From positions 1 through 6,853 of the forward strand of contig JAURKF010000178.1 of the NCBI GenBank assembly GCA_030831885.1: a stretch of 6,853 nt of DNA, in the 5' to 3' direction. A model generated the notes under the pieces. It searched no databases. It was not told where the DNA came from and saw only the letters and a program-made list of their open reading frames with translations. Below, one piece after another: positions 1 to 6,571 of the stretch (the first letter of the stretch is position 1; every line of letters begins with the position of its first letter). The translations under genes and the position numbers were made by a program. Origin of the DNA: Flavobacteriales bacterium. GTDB taxonomy: Bacteria > Bacteroidota > Bacteroidia > Flavobacteriales > UA16.

Positions 1-827
1 AGGCACGTAAAGATGTCGGTCATGCCAGTATAGGTAGGGGAGGTGCTCACTAAAATTTGCAGCGGCTCGACATTTAAACTTTGACAGCCAATTGCATCAT
101 CACCCAAGTTATCGTCTTCAACTGTCAGAGTTACGATGTATTCGCCAGGTGCGGTAAATGAATGGGTGATATTCCCTGGGCCTGAGTTGGTTGTTATTGT
201 TCCATCGTCGAAATTCCAGATATAGCGCGCAAGGTTGAATGTGGGTTGAGCAAATGAACCATTGTCGCCAAATGTTACAGACTCACCGAGACAAACATTT
301 ACGGTTTGAATAGCGGGATCGACCGGTTGGGGACTAACAATTTCAGATTGGGCTATCGGGTTGGCGCAAGGAGTGGTACATTGAATAGCGGCCTCAAAAC
401 CCGGGGAACCGGCATTGGCTGCGCCATTTGATGAAAATACAAGTGTGATACATCCCGAAGTGTTATTCACGGTGCCGGTAACCTGAAGTCCTTGAATTGA
501 ATTTCCTGTATAGTCACCCAAGGATGGAGCCGCTGTGCTGTTTCCATCGAAAATACTCAGGTAATCACTGTTGTTAGCATTGGGACTGGTTTGCAATGCA
601 AAAGCGCTGAATGAAAGCTGAACCACATCACCGGGGGTATCCGGACAAAGAACAAGCGTATAGTCTGTGTCCGTGTAAGGTCCTCCGAAACCGTCATCAT
701 AAACGTTGAAACCATCTGAAACAGTCACATTACCATCGCCCATGCAAACAAAGCCTGGAGTGCCGCATTGTGCAATTGAAGATTGTGTATAAAGTAATGC
801 TATTAAAACTAAGTAAATACGTACCAT
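1..827 (-). CDS. Secreted CUB-domain and PKD-domain surface protein (C-terminus beyond the window)
   Basis: The frame is open from ATG at 827 to the left edge, giving 275 codons with no stop. Residues 1-19 form a signal peptide: an Arg at 3, a hydrophobic core LVLIALLY, and probable cleavage in SIA|QC, the A|Q style common in Bacteroidota. Residues about 28-150 resemble a CUB domain, with paired Cys (28/61, 126/150), a DYLSIFDGN strand and a GCITLVFSSNG strand. Residues about 179-253 form a PKD domain with the YIWNFDDG core and an HSFTAPGEYIVTLTV strand. CUB plus PKD proteins in this phylum are usually exported adhesins or enzymes with a T9SS sorting domain at the C-terminus; that end is not visible, so enzymatic function cannot be excluded. 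The gene lies 118 bases downstream of the large surface-protein gene on the same strand, with its own promoter-like element. Domain calls are firm; the role is inferred. Confidence 0.85.
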   Translation of the reverse strand, partial: MVRIYLVLIALLYTQSSIAQCGTPGFVCMGDGNVTVSDGFNVYDDGFGGPYTDTDYTLVLCPDTPGDVVQLSFSAFALQTSPNANNSDYLSIFDGNSTAAPSLGDYTGNSIQGLQVTGTVNNTSGCITLVFSSNGAANAGSPGFEAAIQCTTPCANPIAQSEIVSPQPVDPAIQTVNVCLGESVTFGDNGSFAQPTFNLARYIWNFDDGTITTNSGPGNITHSFTAPGEYIVTLTVEDDNLGDDAIGCQSLNVEPLQILVSTSPTYTGMTDIFTC

Positions 828-848
828 GGTTAGATTCGGCTAATGAAC

Positions 849-856
849 CAAATTTA
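849..856 (-). promoter_or_regulatory. Probable -7 promoter element of the CUB/PKD gene
   Basis: Read on the minus strand the bases are TAAATTTG, an exact match to the Bacteroidota -7 consensus TAnnTTTG. It lies about 21 bases upstream of the ATG at 827, leaving a short leader. The -33 half is poor: a TTTA lies 17 bases upstream and a TTG only 14 bases upstream. The match and position are seen; promoter activity is inferred. Confidence 0.45.
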
Positions 857-945
857 AGACATCCTTTAATCAATAAAGTTGCACGACGGATTTAAAAATT
901 ATTTGAGTTTTATGCCAGTGAATAGCATTCTTGACGGCCCACCCA

Positions 946-3900
946 TTAACGAATTAACACGATGCTTCCTGTGTAATACACTCCGTCGGTAGAGTCATCA
1001 ACGTTCAGTTTTAACTGCCAATTGTACACTTCATTCTGGCCAAAGTAGTCGCCATCACGCACTTCACCGGTCCAAGGCTCTTCCGGATTTTCAGTGAAAA
1101 ATACGCGATCTCCCCAACGATTGAAGATGCTAAGCTCATAGCCTTTAGTGTTGAACCCCCGAATTACAGGCTTCCAGTAGTCATTGTCTCCGTCGTCGTC
1201 GGGTGTAAATGCATTCGGGGCGAAAACAACATAATCAGCATCCATGAATATGCTTCGGCACGTTGTATCGCGACAACCATTGTTATTGACTGCTGTGAGG
1301 CAAATGGTAAAGTTTTCACTGTTTTCGTTCGGAAACGAGTAGGTAGGACTTTCCTCCGTGCTAGTGTCCAGACCACTGAAATTCCAGAAATAGGAATTTG
1401 CTCCTGTCGAGTGGTTGGTGAATTTTACTTCAGGCTGCAACGTGGTTAGCGAGGATGATGATAGCGAGAAATGAGCGCTTGGGTACGGATATACTTCCGC
1501 TATTTCCTCAAAAAATGCTTCGGATACACACCCGTGTTCAGATACTGCAGTAGCCGCGACATCGTAAACACCCGGTTGCTGAAGTTCAATATTCAATGAA
1601 TCACTTACAATGATTCCCAGGCCGGCGACATTCCATACAACATGATCTATGTGTTGACTTTCCTCTGACGGATTTATCTGAAGACGCAGTGGCTGGCAGC
1701 CTACTATTGGTTGTGTTTCGGTAATCAGGATGGGAAGTGGATTTACGTTTACCTGGCTAAATGCGGCCGACGTACATCCGAAATCAGATGAAGCTTGAAC
1801 CCCGATGTAAACTGAAGCAGTTGGCTGTATCGTTGGGCTATTGTCATTGGGATTGTTGAAGAGATTAACCGGGGTCCAAATGCAGGGGTAATCAACGGCA
1901 TTGTTGAATGATAAACTTTCACCGAAGCACAAGTCATAAGAAGGGTCGAGGTTTATAACTGGATTCGGCTCAACAATTACCGACACAAAATCATTCATTA
2001 TGCACACACCATCATTTACAATTACAGAGTAGATAACGGTGCTTATTTGATTGACGGCAGCCGGTATATTAACTGTTGGCTGCGGGCTGGATGGATCATT
2101 TAGACCCGATTGCGGAGACCAGGAATAAGTAGCGCCTGCAGCTGGCATTCCGCCAATCGATTGCATGGGACTGCCTGCACAAACGTGAACATCGCTACCT
2201 GCCGAAAAATTGATCCCTAATTGGACATTTACACTCAGAATGGCTTCGTCGGCGGGACAGGGTCCATTTGGGGCAATACGATAGATATAGGTGCCCGATG
2301 AATTGGAGCCCGGGTCGAAAACCGATGAACTGAATTCGGAGCCGTTGTGATACCATTGGCCTGCGCCAGATTCCGATTGAGGAAGCAAATTATCTAGCGA
2401 TTGCGGGTCGTCGGTATAGCAAAAGACCTCTGCTGCATCTGCTCCGGCATCGTTGGGAGTGAACGTTACCAAGTCAACTTGCAACTGCTCTTCTCCACAG
2501 TCAATGGGCTGTATTACCTCGTAAATGAAACTTTGTGTGCCCAGAAAGTCAATCGTAACCATGTTGGAATGCGGGTTTCCATTGATGTCCTGCCAAGACC
2601 CCATTCCAACGGCTGCTGCAGGAAGCAGATTATTTAAATTAAAAGAGGAATTATTTCTACAAACCTCTTCAACAATGAGGGTGTTTTCGATGATTGGATC
2701 AAGAACATTGATAACCAATTCTCCTTCCTGATCAGGACAAGTATTGCCCGAGGGGTTAATAACGCGAAGCGTCGTGCTTGTCTCAACGCTCGGATTGAAG
2801 AGATTTCCGAGCAGGGATCCGTTTTGACTTTCAAAATATACGTTGGCTACTTGACCGAAGTAGTTGGTCAAATCAACTTCAGGCCCGGTACTGCATAAAA
2901 ATATGTTTTGACTTAGAGGTGCGGCAACAGCAGGCTGAACGAAGATGGTAAAATTCGCCTGGTCGTCCGGACATGTCTGGGCATTCACCTGATAAACAAA
3001 ATTGAAAGAACCTGCTTCCGACGGATTAAAAAGCGATGTGGTGGGTGTTCCATTGTTTAACCATACTCCAAGATTGGAGGCTGTTCCGGTTAACAGACTA
3101 TTAAGGTTCAAGTCTGGATCCAATTGACAGATTGTTGCGGTGTTGTTACCTCCTGCATATACCGGCGCCTCAACGCTGATACTTAAAACAGAATTATCAG
3201 GTGAGCAGCCGGCATTGGGATAGTAATACTGATAATTGCCTCCTGGCTCGGTAGCTGGATCGAATATGCCATCTACAATTTCACCGAGACTATTGGTCCA
3301 GGTTCCTCCAATAAGCGGAGCACCATTTAGCGCTTCCATCATGTTGAGCCCCCCACTGGTAGCACATACCTGGGTACTGGCACTCAATCCTGATGGGTTG
3401 GTAGGTGTGAGTGAAATCGTTAATGTTGAAATTTGAGTGGAACAAGGTGCAGCAGAATTAATGGTGTATGCGTAGGCCCCTTGTGGCATGAATGAAGGAT
3501 TGAAAATGTCCGAGCCTGCAGGAACAACCATACCGGCTGGCCCGGTCCAAACCCCACCGTCATCCGGCTCACCTTCAAGCAAATTGAGCATGTTGAAGGG
3601 GAATCCGCCTTGGCATACTAAAACTTCTGCTGAAGTTCCGGCAGAACGTTGTGTTTGCTCGTCAACATACAATGTTCGAAATACAGGTTGACACCCGGGT
3701 AAATCGGCGATTAGGTATGTAAATAGTGCGTCGTCCATTGTGGCCGGATAATACATTCCATCGGCAACGACATTTAGGTTGCTATCATACCATTGGCCAA
3801 TGGTATCCGGCGTTCCTTGCATGAAATCGAGCATTTCGAAGGGCTCGTAGGTTTCACAGATGACATAAGTGGTAGTTAGGCCGACATCATTGGTCTGAAT

Positions 3901-4482
3901 ATAAATACCCGATGTCATTTCACAACCTCCGGAATTTATAGTGTACGAGTACCAACCACTTTCCATCTGCGATGCGCTTAAGGCAGATAAATCTGCATCC
4001 GGAATAATCAAGCCATCGGGATTCCGCCACACGCCTCCGGGGTCGAAATCACTTAGTTCAGGAGTAAGGTCGAAAGGAATACCTAATCCATTTGCATCTG
4101 TGTATGCCTCCTGACACAAGATTACTCGGTGTGCATCGCCAATTGAGTTTGCGCCTGCAGGTACATCAAGAAATTGATCTTCTATTGTACCATCGGTGTA
4201 TTCTACAACGATATGAAAAACAGAGGGGCATAGTCCGGTTATTTCAAAAGAACCACTCTGGTTTTGTGCTGACTCTATGGGGGTGTCATTTATATCGAAT
4301 AACGTATAAGCAAAGCCTTGTGAAGACGTTGACTGATAGTTAATGCTACCTGAACATACACATGGATCTACCGAGGAGGCCACTACAGAGAACTGTGCAT
4401 TCGCCGACAACCCCGACAACAGCAGAATGCATGGTAGTATGCAGGTAAGGAATTTCACTATAGCTTTTGCGCAGTCAATCAC
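946..4482 (-). CDS. Giant multi-module T9SS type B cargo protein, putative cell-surface adhesin
   Basis: The product is a large secreted protein, probably displayed on the cell surface. The longest frame starts at GTG 4482, with an in-frame TGA two codons upstream. A second GTG at 4458 (residue 9) gives the more classical signal peptide MKFLTCILPC..., ending in SANA|Q, and fits the promoter position better. Residues 31-115 are an N-terminal beta-rich module. Residues about 118-755 hold eight modules of about 80 residues, each with a VC near the start and a Cys 52-64 residues later. Three more divergent Cys-paired modules follow to about 998; one contains YSWSPQSGL. Residues 1002-1082 form a PKD domain (SYFWNFSG). 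Residues 1084-1178 are a gliding-motility-associated type B sorting domain (PNAFTPDDDGDND, LSIFNRWGDRVF, YYTGSIVLIR). No catalytic domain is visible. A terminator upstream separates it from the sigma operon. Adhesin function is inferred from architecture only. Confidence 0.9.
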   Translation of the reverse strand: MIDCAKAIVKFLTCILPCILLLSGLSANAQFSVVASSVDPCVCSGSINYQSTSSQGFAYTLFDINDTPIESAQNQSGSFEITGLCPSVFHIVVEYTDGTIEDQFLDVPAGANSIGDAHRVILCQEAYTDANGLGIPFDLTPELSDFDPGGVWRNPDGLIIPDADLSALSASQMESGWYSYTINSGGCEMTSGIYIQTNDVGLTTTYVICETYEPFEMLDFMQGTPDTIGQWYDSNLNVVADGMYYPATMDDALFTYLIADLPGCQPVFRTLYVDEQTQRSAGTSAEVLVCQGGFPFNMLNLLEGEPDDGGVWTGPAGMVVPAGSDIFNPSFMPQGAYAYTINSAAPCSTQISTLTISLTPTNPSGLSASTQVCATSGGLNMMEALNGAPLIGGTWTNSLGEIVDGIFDPATEPGGNYQYYYPNAGCSPDNSVLSISVEAPVYAGGNNTATICQLDPDLNLNSLLTGTASNLGVWLNNGTPTTSLFNPSEAGSFNFVYQVNAQTCPDDQANFTIFVQPAVAAPLSQNIFLCSTGPEVDLTNYFGQVANVYFESQNGSLLGNLFNPSVETSTTLRVINPSGNTCPDQEGELVINVLDPIIENTLIVEEVCRNNSSFNLNNLLPAAAVGMGSWQDINGNPHSNMVTIDFLGTQSFIYEVIQPIDCGEEQLQVDLVTFTPNDAGADAAEVFCYTDDPQSLDNLLPQSESGAGQWYHNGSEFSSSVFDPGSNSSGTYIYRIAPNGPCPADEAILSVNVQLGINFSAGSDVHVCAGSPMQSIGGMPAAGATYSWSPQSGLNDPSSPQPTVNIPAAVNQISTVIYSVIVNDGVCIMNDFVSVIVEPNPVINLDPSYDLCFGESLSFNNAVDYPCIWTPVNLFNNPNDNSPTIQPTASVYIGVQASSDFGCTSAAFSQVNVNPLPILITETQPIVGCQPLRLQINPSEESQHIDHVVWNVAGLGIIVSDSLNIELQQPGVYDVAATAVSEHGCVSEAFFEEIAEVYPYPSAHFSLSSSSLTTLQPEVKFTNHSTGANSYFWNFSGLDTSTEESPTYSFPNENSENFTICLTAVNNNGCRDTTCRSIFMDADYVVFAPNAFTPDDDGDNDYWKPVIRGFNTKGYELSIFNRWGDRVFFTENPEEPWTGEVRDGDYFGQNEVYNWQLKLNVDDSTDGVYYTGSIVLIR
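949..1233 (-). other. T9SS type B (CHU_C-type) C-terminal sorting domain of the large surface protein
   Basis: These are the last 95 residues (about 1084-1178). They show the family hallmarks in order: PNAFTPDDDGDND, then the LSIFNRWGDRVF strand, a Trp-containing turn (EPWTGE), the VYNWQLKL strand and the terminal YYTGSIVLIR. Known type B domains direct periplasmic cargo through the type IX translocon in Bacteroidota. The domain ends exactly at the stop codon, as expected for a functional sorting signal. Confidence 0.9.
2218..4131 (-). repeat. Eight tandem ~80-residue Cys-paired modules within the large surface protein
   Basis: The first Cys of each module falls at residues 123, 209, 290, 373, 452, 530, 608 and 688, a spacing of 78-86. 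The partner Cys falls at 187, 264, 347, 426, 504, 582, 662 and 742. The common pattern is VC, then a hydrophobic LxxLL-like stretch, G-x-W in most copies, a short turn, FxP in most copies, a YxY-like strand, the second Cys and a final VxV strand. The sixth copy has lost the Trp. Copies differ greatly in sequence, so this is an old protein-level array and not a recent DNA duplication. Similar but weaker Cys-paired modules continue at Cys 768/827, 852/903 and 929/985. Confidence 0.85.
3787..3806. repeat. Perfect 20-bp palindrome inside the second module
   Basis: The half site ATACCATTGG is followed directly by its exact reverse complement, with no spacer. It encodes the conserved IGQWY stretch of module two. 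The right half (GGCCAATGGTAT in coding sense) recurs in module eight, so the coding constraint of the GQWY motif explains part of it. No regulatory role is evident in mid-gene. Confidence 0.5.
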
Positions 4483-4494
4483 AGTTCAGGGTAT

Positions 4495-4502
4495 CAAAAA
4501 TA
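4495..4502 (-). promoter_or_regulatory. Probable -7 promoter element of the large surface-protein gene
   Basis: Read on the minus strand the bases are TATTTTTG, an exact TAnnTTTG match. Transcription would begin near 4489, about 7 bases before GTG 4482 and about 31 bases before GTG 4458. No TTTG or TTG sits at the expected -33 distance. Instead the proximal ACGCGT of the paired element lies there, with an 18-base spacer. Promoter activity is inferred. Confidence 0.5.
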
Positions 4503-4520
4503 TAGTTCGAAGTAAATGAC

Positions 4521-4537
4521 ACGCGTCTTCTACGCGT
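4521..4537. promoter_or_regulatory. ACGCGT-N5-ACGCGT paired palindromic element, candidate operator or alternative -33 region
   Basis: Two copies of the self-palindromic hexamer ACGCGT start exactly 11 bases apart, about one helical turn, separated by CTTCT. They lie between the terminator of the sigma operon and the start of the large surface-protein gene. The proximal copy ends 18 bases from the TAnnTTTG match, which is the -33 position. This suggests an activator or repressor site, or recognition by an alternative sigma such as the one encoded at 5863-6444. The repeat is seen; its function is a hypothesis. Confidence 0.4.
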
Positions 4538-4572
4538 ATGTTCTTAAAAAGGTTTTAAACAACCATGGAAAT

Positions 4573-4598
4573 AAAAAAGCCGCGAAATTTCGCGGCTC
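4573..4598 (-). terminator. Rho-independent terminator of the sigma/membrane-protein operon
   Basis: A perfect inverted repeat with arms AGCCGCGAAA and TTTCGCGGCT occupies 4578-4597. On the minus strand it is followed by a run of six T and then ATTT. The GC-rich stem GCCGCG/CGCGGC plus the U tract is a textbook intrinsic terminator. It lies 30 bases past the stop codon at 4628. On the plus strand only CTTTTG follows the stem, so termination that way would be weaker, and no plus-strand gene ends here. Confidence 0.9.
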
Positions 4599-4627
4599 TT
4601 TTGCTTCAACTATTAGTATAGTTTTGG

Positions 4628-5866
4628 TTAAGGAAAAACATTGAAAGTACCGTTGAAATACTGCTGTTCTTGCGCGAAATCATTTGTTATAATTACCTTG
4701 TAAATGAACGTACTTCCTTCTGCGGCATAAGCTCCCCCAGGTAATTTACAGTCCCATGCCTTTTGGCGATTGCTGGTCTCATACACCTTCGCCCCTTTGT
4801 TGTCATAAATGGAAAGAACGAAATCGACTTTATTCTTCTTTAGCCCTTGCGGCATAAACCCGCCATTTTTGATTGAACACTGAGAAGAGGCGCCCAAAGC
4901 GAAATCGGAATTTACCGAAATGTGTTTAACAGCGCCATCCGAGCAGCCCGCTGAGTTTTTTGCATTGAGCGCAATCATTTGACGACCACCGGCTTTTAAA
5001 CGGAAATGCGCTCCATCTGCAAGCACAGACGATTCATTGCCATTGCTCCATTCATAGGTAGTGCCACCATCACTTAAATTGACAATGCGAATCTCAGGCT
5101 GTGAGGGATCTGCATTTATAAACTCCCAAGTGAAGTCAGCATCGGGAGCAGGCTCAATAGTGATCATATCATTGATAACGGTAGTATTGATTTTACCATT
5201 GTCGCTTGTAATCGAGAGCGAGATGTCATAGTCGCCTGCTTTAGCGAATTTATGCTTTGGATTTATATCGTCGCTGAAATGGCCATCGCCGAAATTCCAT
5301 AAATAGCTGCCCGATTTAGGACCATTGCTTGTTTGGAATTCCACTTCTTCTCCCTGACACGCTTTACGCACGTTGCAAGAAAAAGAGATAGAATTGTCTG
5401 CTTTTGAGTTGTCTTGAGTCGCAACAATGTTATTTGAAGAATTGGGAGTAGATTCTCCCGCTGTCGTCACTTCAGTCAATTTCGCAGAAGATGGAAAATC
5501 GGATTTTTGGCCTTCTAAATTCAACGGATGCAGCTGATTTTCCGACAAGCTCTTTTGTTCAGAACTAACAGTTACTTTTACATGAGAGACACCCTGGGTT
5601 ATTCCGGTAATAGTATTGGCAAATCGGCCTTCGGTGGGTGCTTTTTCCGCAAATGACGGAGCGTGTTGATTGCGGTATAGAGCAAAAGCCCCTCCGGACA
5701 GAGCAAGTATAGTCGATACAAGTGAAATAATCCAAACCGAGCCTCCGGTCCTGGCTATACCTATTTGACGATGTAAACTTACCCATGCACTTGGCTCGTA
5801 GGGCATTTCATAGTTTCCCATCTTTTCCTGCAGACTCTGCTCGAAGCGCGATAAATTCTTTTTCAT
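4628..5866 (-). CDS. Membrane-anchored PKD protein with degenerate type B C-terminal domain, putative anti-sigma factor
   Basis: This is probably a single-pass inner-membrane regulator of the sigma factor encoded just upstream; the ATG overlaps the sigma TGA by 4 bases (ATGA), implying translational coupling. Residues 1-40 are cytoplasmic, with the pattern FEQSLQEKMGNYEMPYEPSAW. This resembles the short N-terminal segment (Y-E-x-P-x-x-P-x-x-W) often found in Bacteroidota membrane proteins encoded beside ECF sigma genes. Residues about 43-64 are one transmembrane helix without a cleavage site, so the rest should be periplasmic. A Ser/Thr/Asn-rich linker runs to about 160. A PKD domain spans 162-237 (YLWNFGDG) and a second PKD-like module spans 241-319 (YEWSNGN). 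Residues 334-412 resemble a type B sorting domain (VLSIYDNKGAKVYE, AWDC, YFNGTFNVFP), but the usual FTPNGDGxND loop is replaced by FMPQGLKKNK. Anti-sigma function is inferred from context; no classical zinc anti-sigma motif is present. Confidence 0.8.
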   Translation of the reverse strand: MKKNLSRFEQSLQEKMGNYEMPYEPSAWVSLHRQIGIARTGGSVWIISLVSTILALSGGAFALYRNQHAPSFAEKAPTEGRFANTITGITQGVSHVKVTVSSEQKSLSENQLHPLNLEGQKSDFPSSAKLTEVTTAGESTPNSSNNIVATQDNSKADNSISFSCNVRKACQGEEVEFQTSNGPKSGSYLWNFGDGHFSDDINPKHKFAKAGDYDISLSITSDNGKINTTVINDMITIEPAPDADFTWEFINADPSQPEIRIVNLSDGGTTYEWSNGNESSVLADGAHFRLKAGGRQMIALNAKNSAGCSDGAVKHISVNSDFALGASSQCSIKNGGFMPQGLKKNKVDFVLSIYDNKGAKVYETSNRQKAWDCKLPGGAYAAEGSTFIYKVIITNDFAQEQQYFNGTFNVFP

Positions 5867-6444
5867 TTAACCTTATGCAAATTCTTAATCAAAAGCTTCT
5901 TCATGTTTTTTTTCGCTTTAGCGTAATTACTCTTCGAAGTACCAACGCTAATTCCTAACGCTTCAGCAATATCCTGATGCGTGTAGTCTTCATACACGTA
6001 GAGATTGAAAACCGTACGATAAGCGGGTGTCAATTGCTGCATAGCGTCAATGATCTGCTCCGGCGTAATGTCGTAAATCTCATCATGCTCATCTGAATCA
6101 TCCGAATCGTCATCCGAATCGCTTTGAATGTGCTCAATATCATCTTGCTCTCGGAGCAAAACTAGATCATGCTTCAATCTGCGAAAACGGTCGATTGATA
6201 GATTCACCATTATTCTTCTTATCCAGCCCTCGAAAGTACCTACACCGGTATATTTATCAAGGTTGTTGAACACCTTGAGAAATCCTTCCTGCAGCACATC
6301 CATTGCCTGGTCCGAGTCCCTTGTGTATCGCATGCAGACGGCTTTCATTTTACCATAAAACATTTTATGGATCGCCTGCTGCGATCGTCTGTCTCCTTTG
6401 AGACAGCCATCGATCAATGCTTGCAATTGCTTGGTTTCTGCCAC
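5863..6444 (-). CDS. ECF-family RNA polymerase sigma factor (sigma-70 regions 2 and 4)
   Basis: This 193-residue protein redirects RNA polymerase to a specific promoter set. Region 2 spans about residues 20-90: DQAMDVLQEGFLKVFNNL for core binding, and FEGWIRRIMVNLSIDRFRR for -10 melting and recognition. Region 4 spans about 126-188, with QLTPAYRTVFNLYVYEDYTHQDIAEALGIS arranged as a helix-turn-helix and the Bacteroidota-typical GTSKSNYAKAKKNMKK. No region 3 or C-terminal extension is present. The linker is long and very acidic (residues 108-122, almost only D, S and E). The start is GTG at 6444; an in-frame TAA lies 12 bases upstream and the next ATG (residue 28) would cut into region 2. It is the first gene of a two-gene operon with the membrane protein, which probably controls it. 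No housekeeping promoter was recognised, so autoregulation is possible. Confidence 0.93.
   Translation of the reverse strand: MAETKQLQALIDGCLKGDRRSQQAIHKMFYGKMKAVCMRYTRDSDQAMDVLQEGFLKVFNNLDKYTGVGTFEGWIRRIMVNLSIDRFRRLKHDLVLLREQDDIEHIQSDSDDDSDDSDEHDEIYDITPEQIIDAMQQLTPAYRTVFNLYVYEDYTHQDIAEALGISVGTSKSNYAKAKKNMKKLLIKNLHKVK
6089..6121 (-). repeat. Short tandem repeat encoding the acidic sigma linker
   Basis: On the plus strand TCATCCGAATCG occurs twice in perfect tandem (6098-6109 and 6110-6121), preceded by the related TCATCTGAA (6089-6097). On the coding strand this gives alternating Asp/Ser residues in the linker between sigma regions 2 and 4. The unit is 12 bases, so gain or loss of copies keeps the frame. 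Confidence 0.75.
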
Positions 6445-6571
6445 AAGGGTTATCGGTTAGACGAACTTTTCATCAAAGGGTTGCCCATTCAATTGGAGGT
6501 GAAAGTAGGGAGAATCGGTTAAAATTATTTCAAAAGTGAATGAACCATCATCACCGATGTAATTTTGGGCC
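6445..6571. promoter_or_regulatory. Divergent intergenic region between the sigma gene and mnmA
   Basis: These 127 bases must hold the start signals for both mnmA (plus) and the sigma operon (minus), unless transcription enters from elsewhere. No full promoter is convincing. On the plus strand TAATTTTG at 6560-6567 matches TAnnTTTG but lies only 4 bases from the mnmA ATG and lacks a TTG partner. On the minus strand CACTTTTG at 6538-6531 is a one-mismatch match without a good -33 box. A 38-codon minus-strand frame (6573 to 6457) fills most of the region. Confidence 0.4.

Noticed and set aside
765..827. Lipoprotein signal in the CUB/PKD protein (Cys 21)
   Set aside because: The residue before the Cys is Gln, which does not fit a lipobox; signal peptidase I cleavage before that Gln fits better.
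920..930. Small hairpin GAATAGCATTC downstream of the large surface-protein gene as a terminator
   Set aside because: The stem has only four A/T-rich pairs, and the T-rich stretch that follows on the minus strand is not adjacent.
1164..4343. Several open frames of 62-83 codons lying within 946-4482 in other frames, on both strands
   Set aside because: They are shadows of the 1,178-residue coding frame, have atypical composition and no recognisable motifs.
4628..4867. The membrane protein as an ordinary T9SS-exported cargo
   Set aside because: It has an uncleaved internal transmembrane segment after a 40-residue cytoplasmic N-terminus, and its sorting-like domain lacks the FTPxxDGxND loop.
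6557..6562. ATG immediately followed by TAA upstream of mnmA as a minimal start-stop regulatory element
   Set aside because: A six-base coincidence with no other support; it mainly serves to fix the mnmA start at 6572.
6560..6567. TAATTTTG as the mnmA -7 promoter element
   Set aside because: It ends 4 bases before the ATG, so transcription would begin at or after the start codon, and no TTG lies at a suitable distance upstream.
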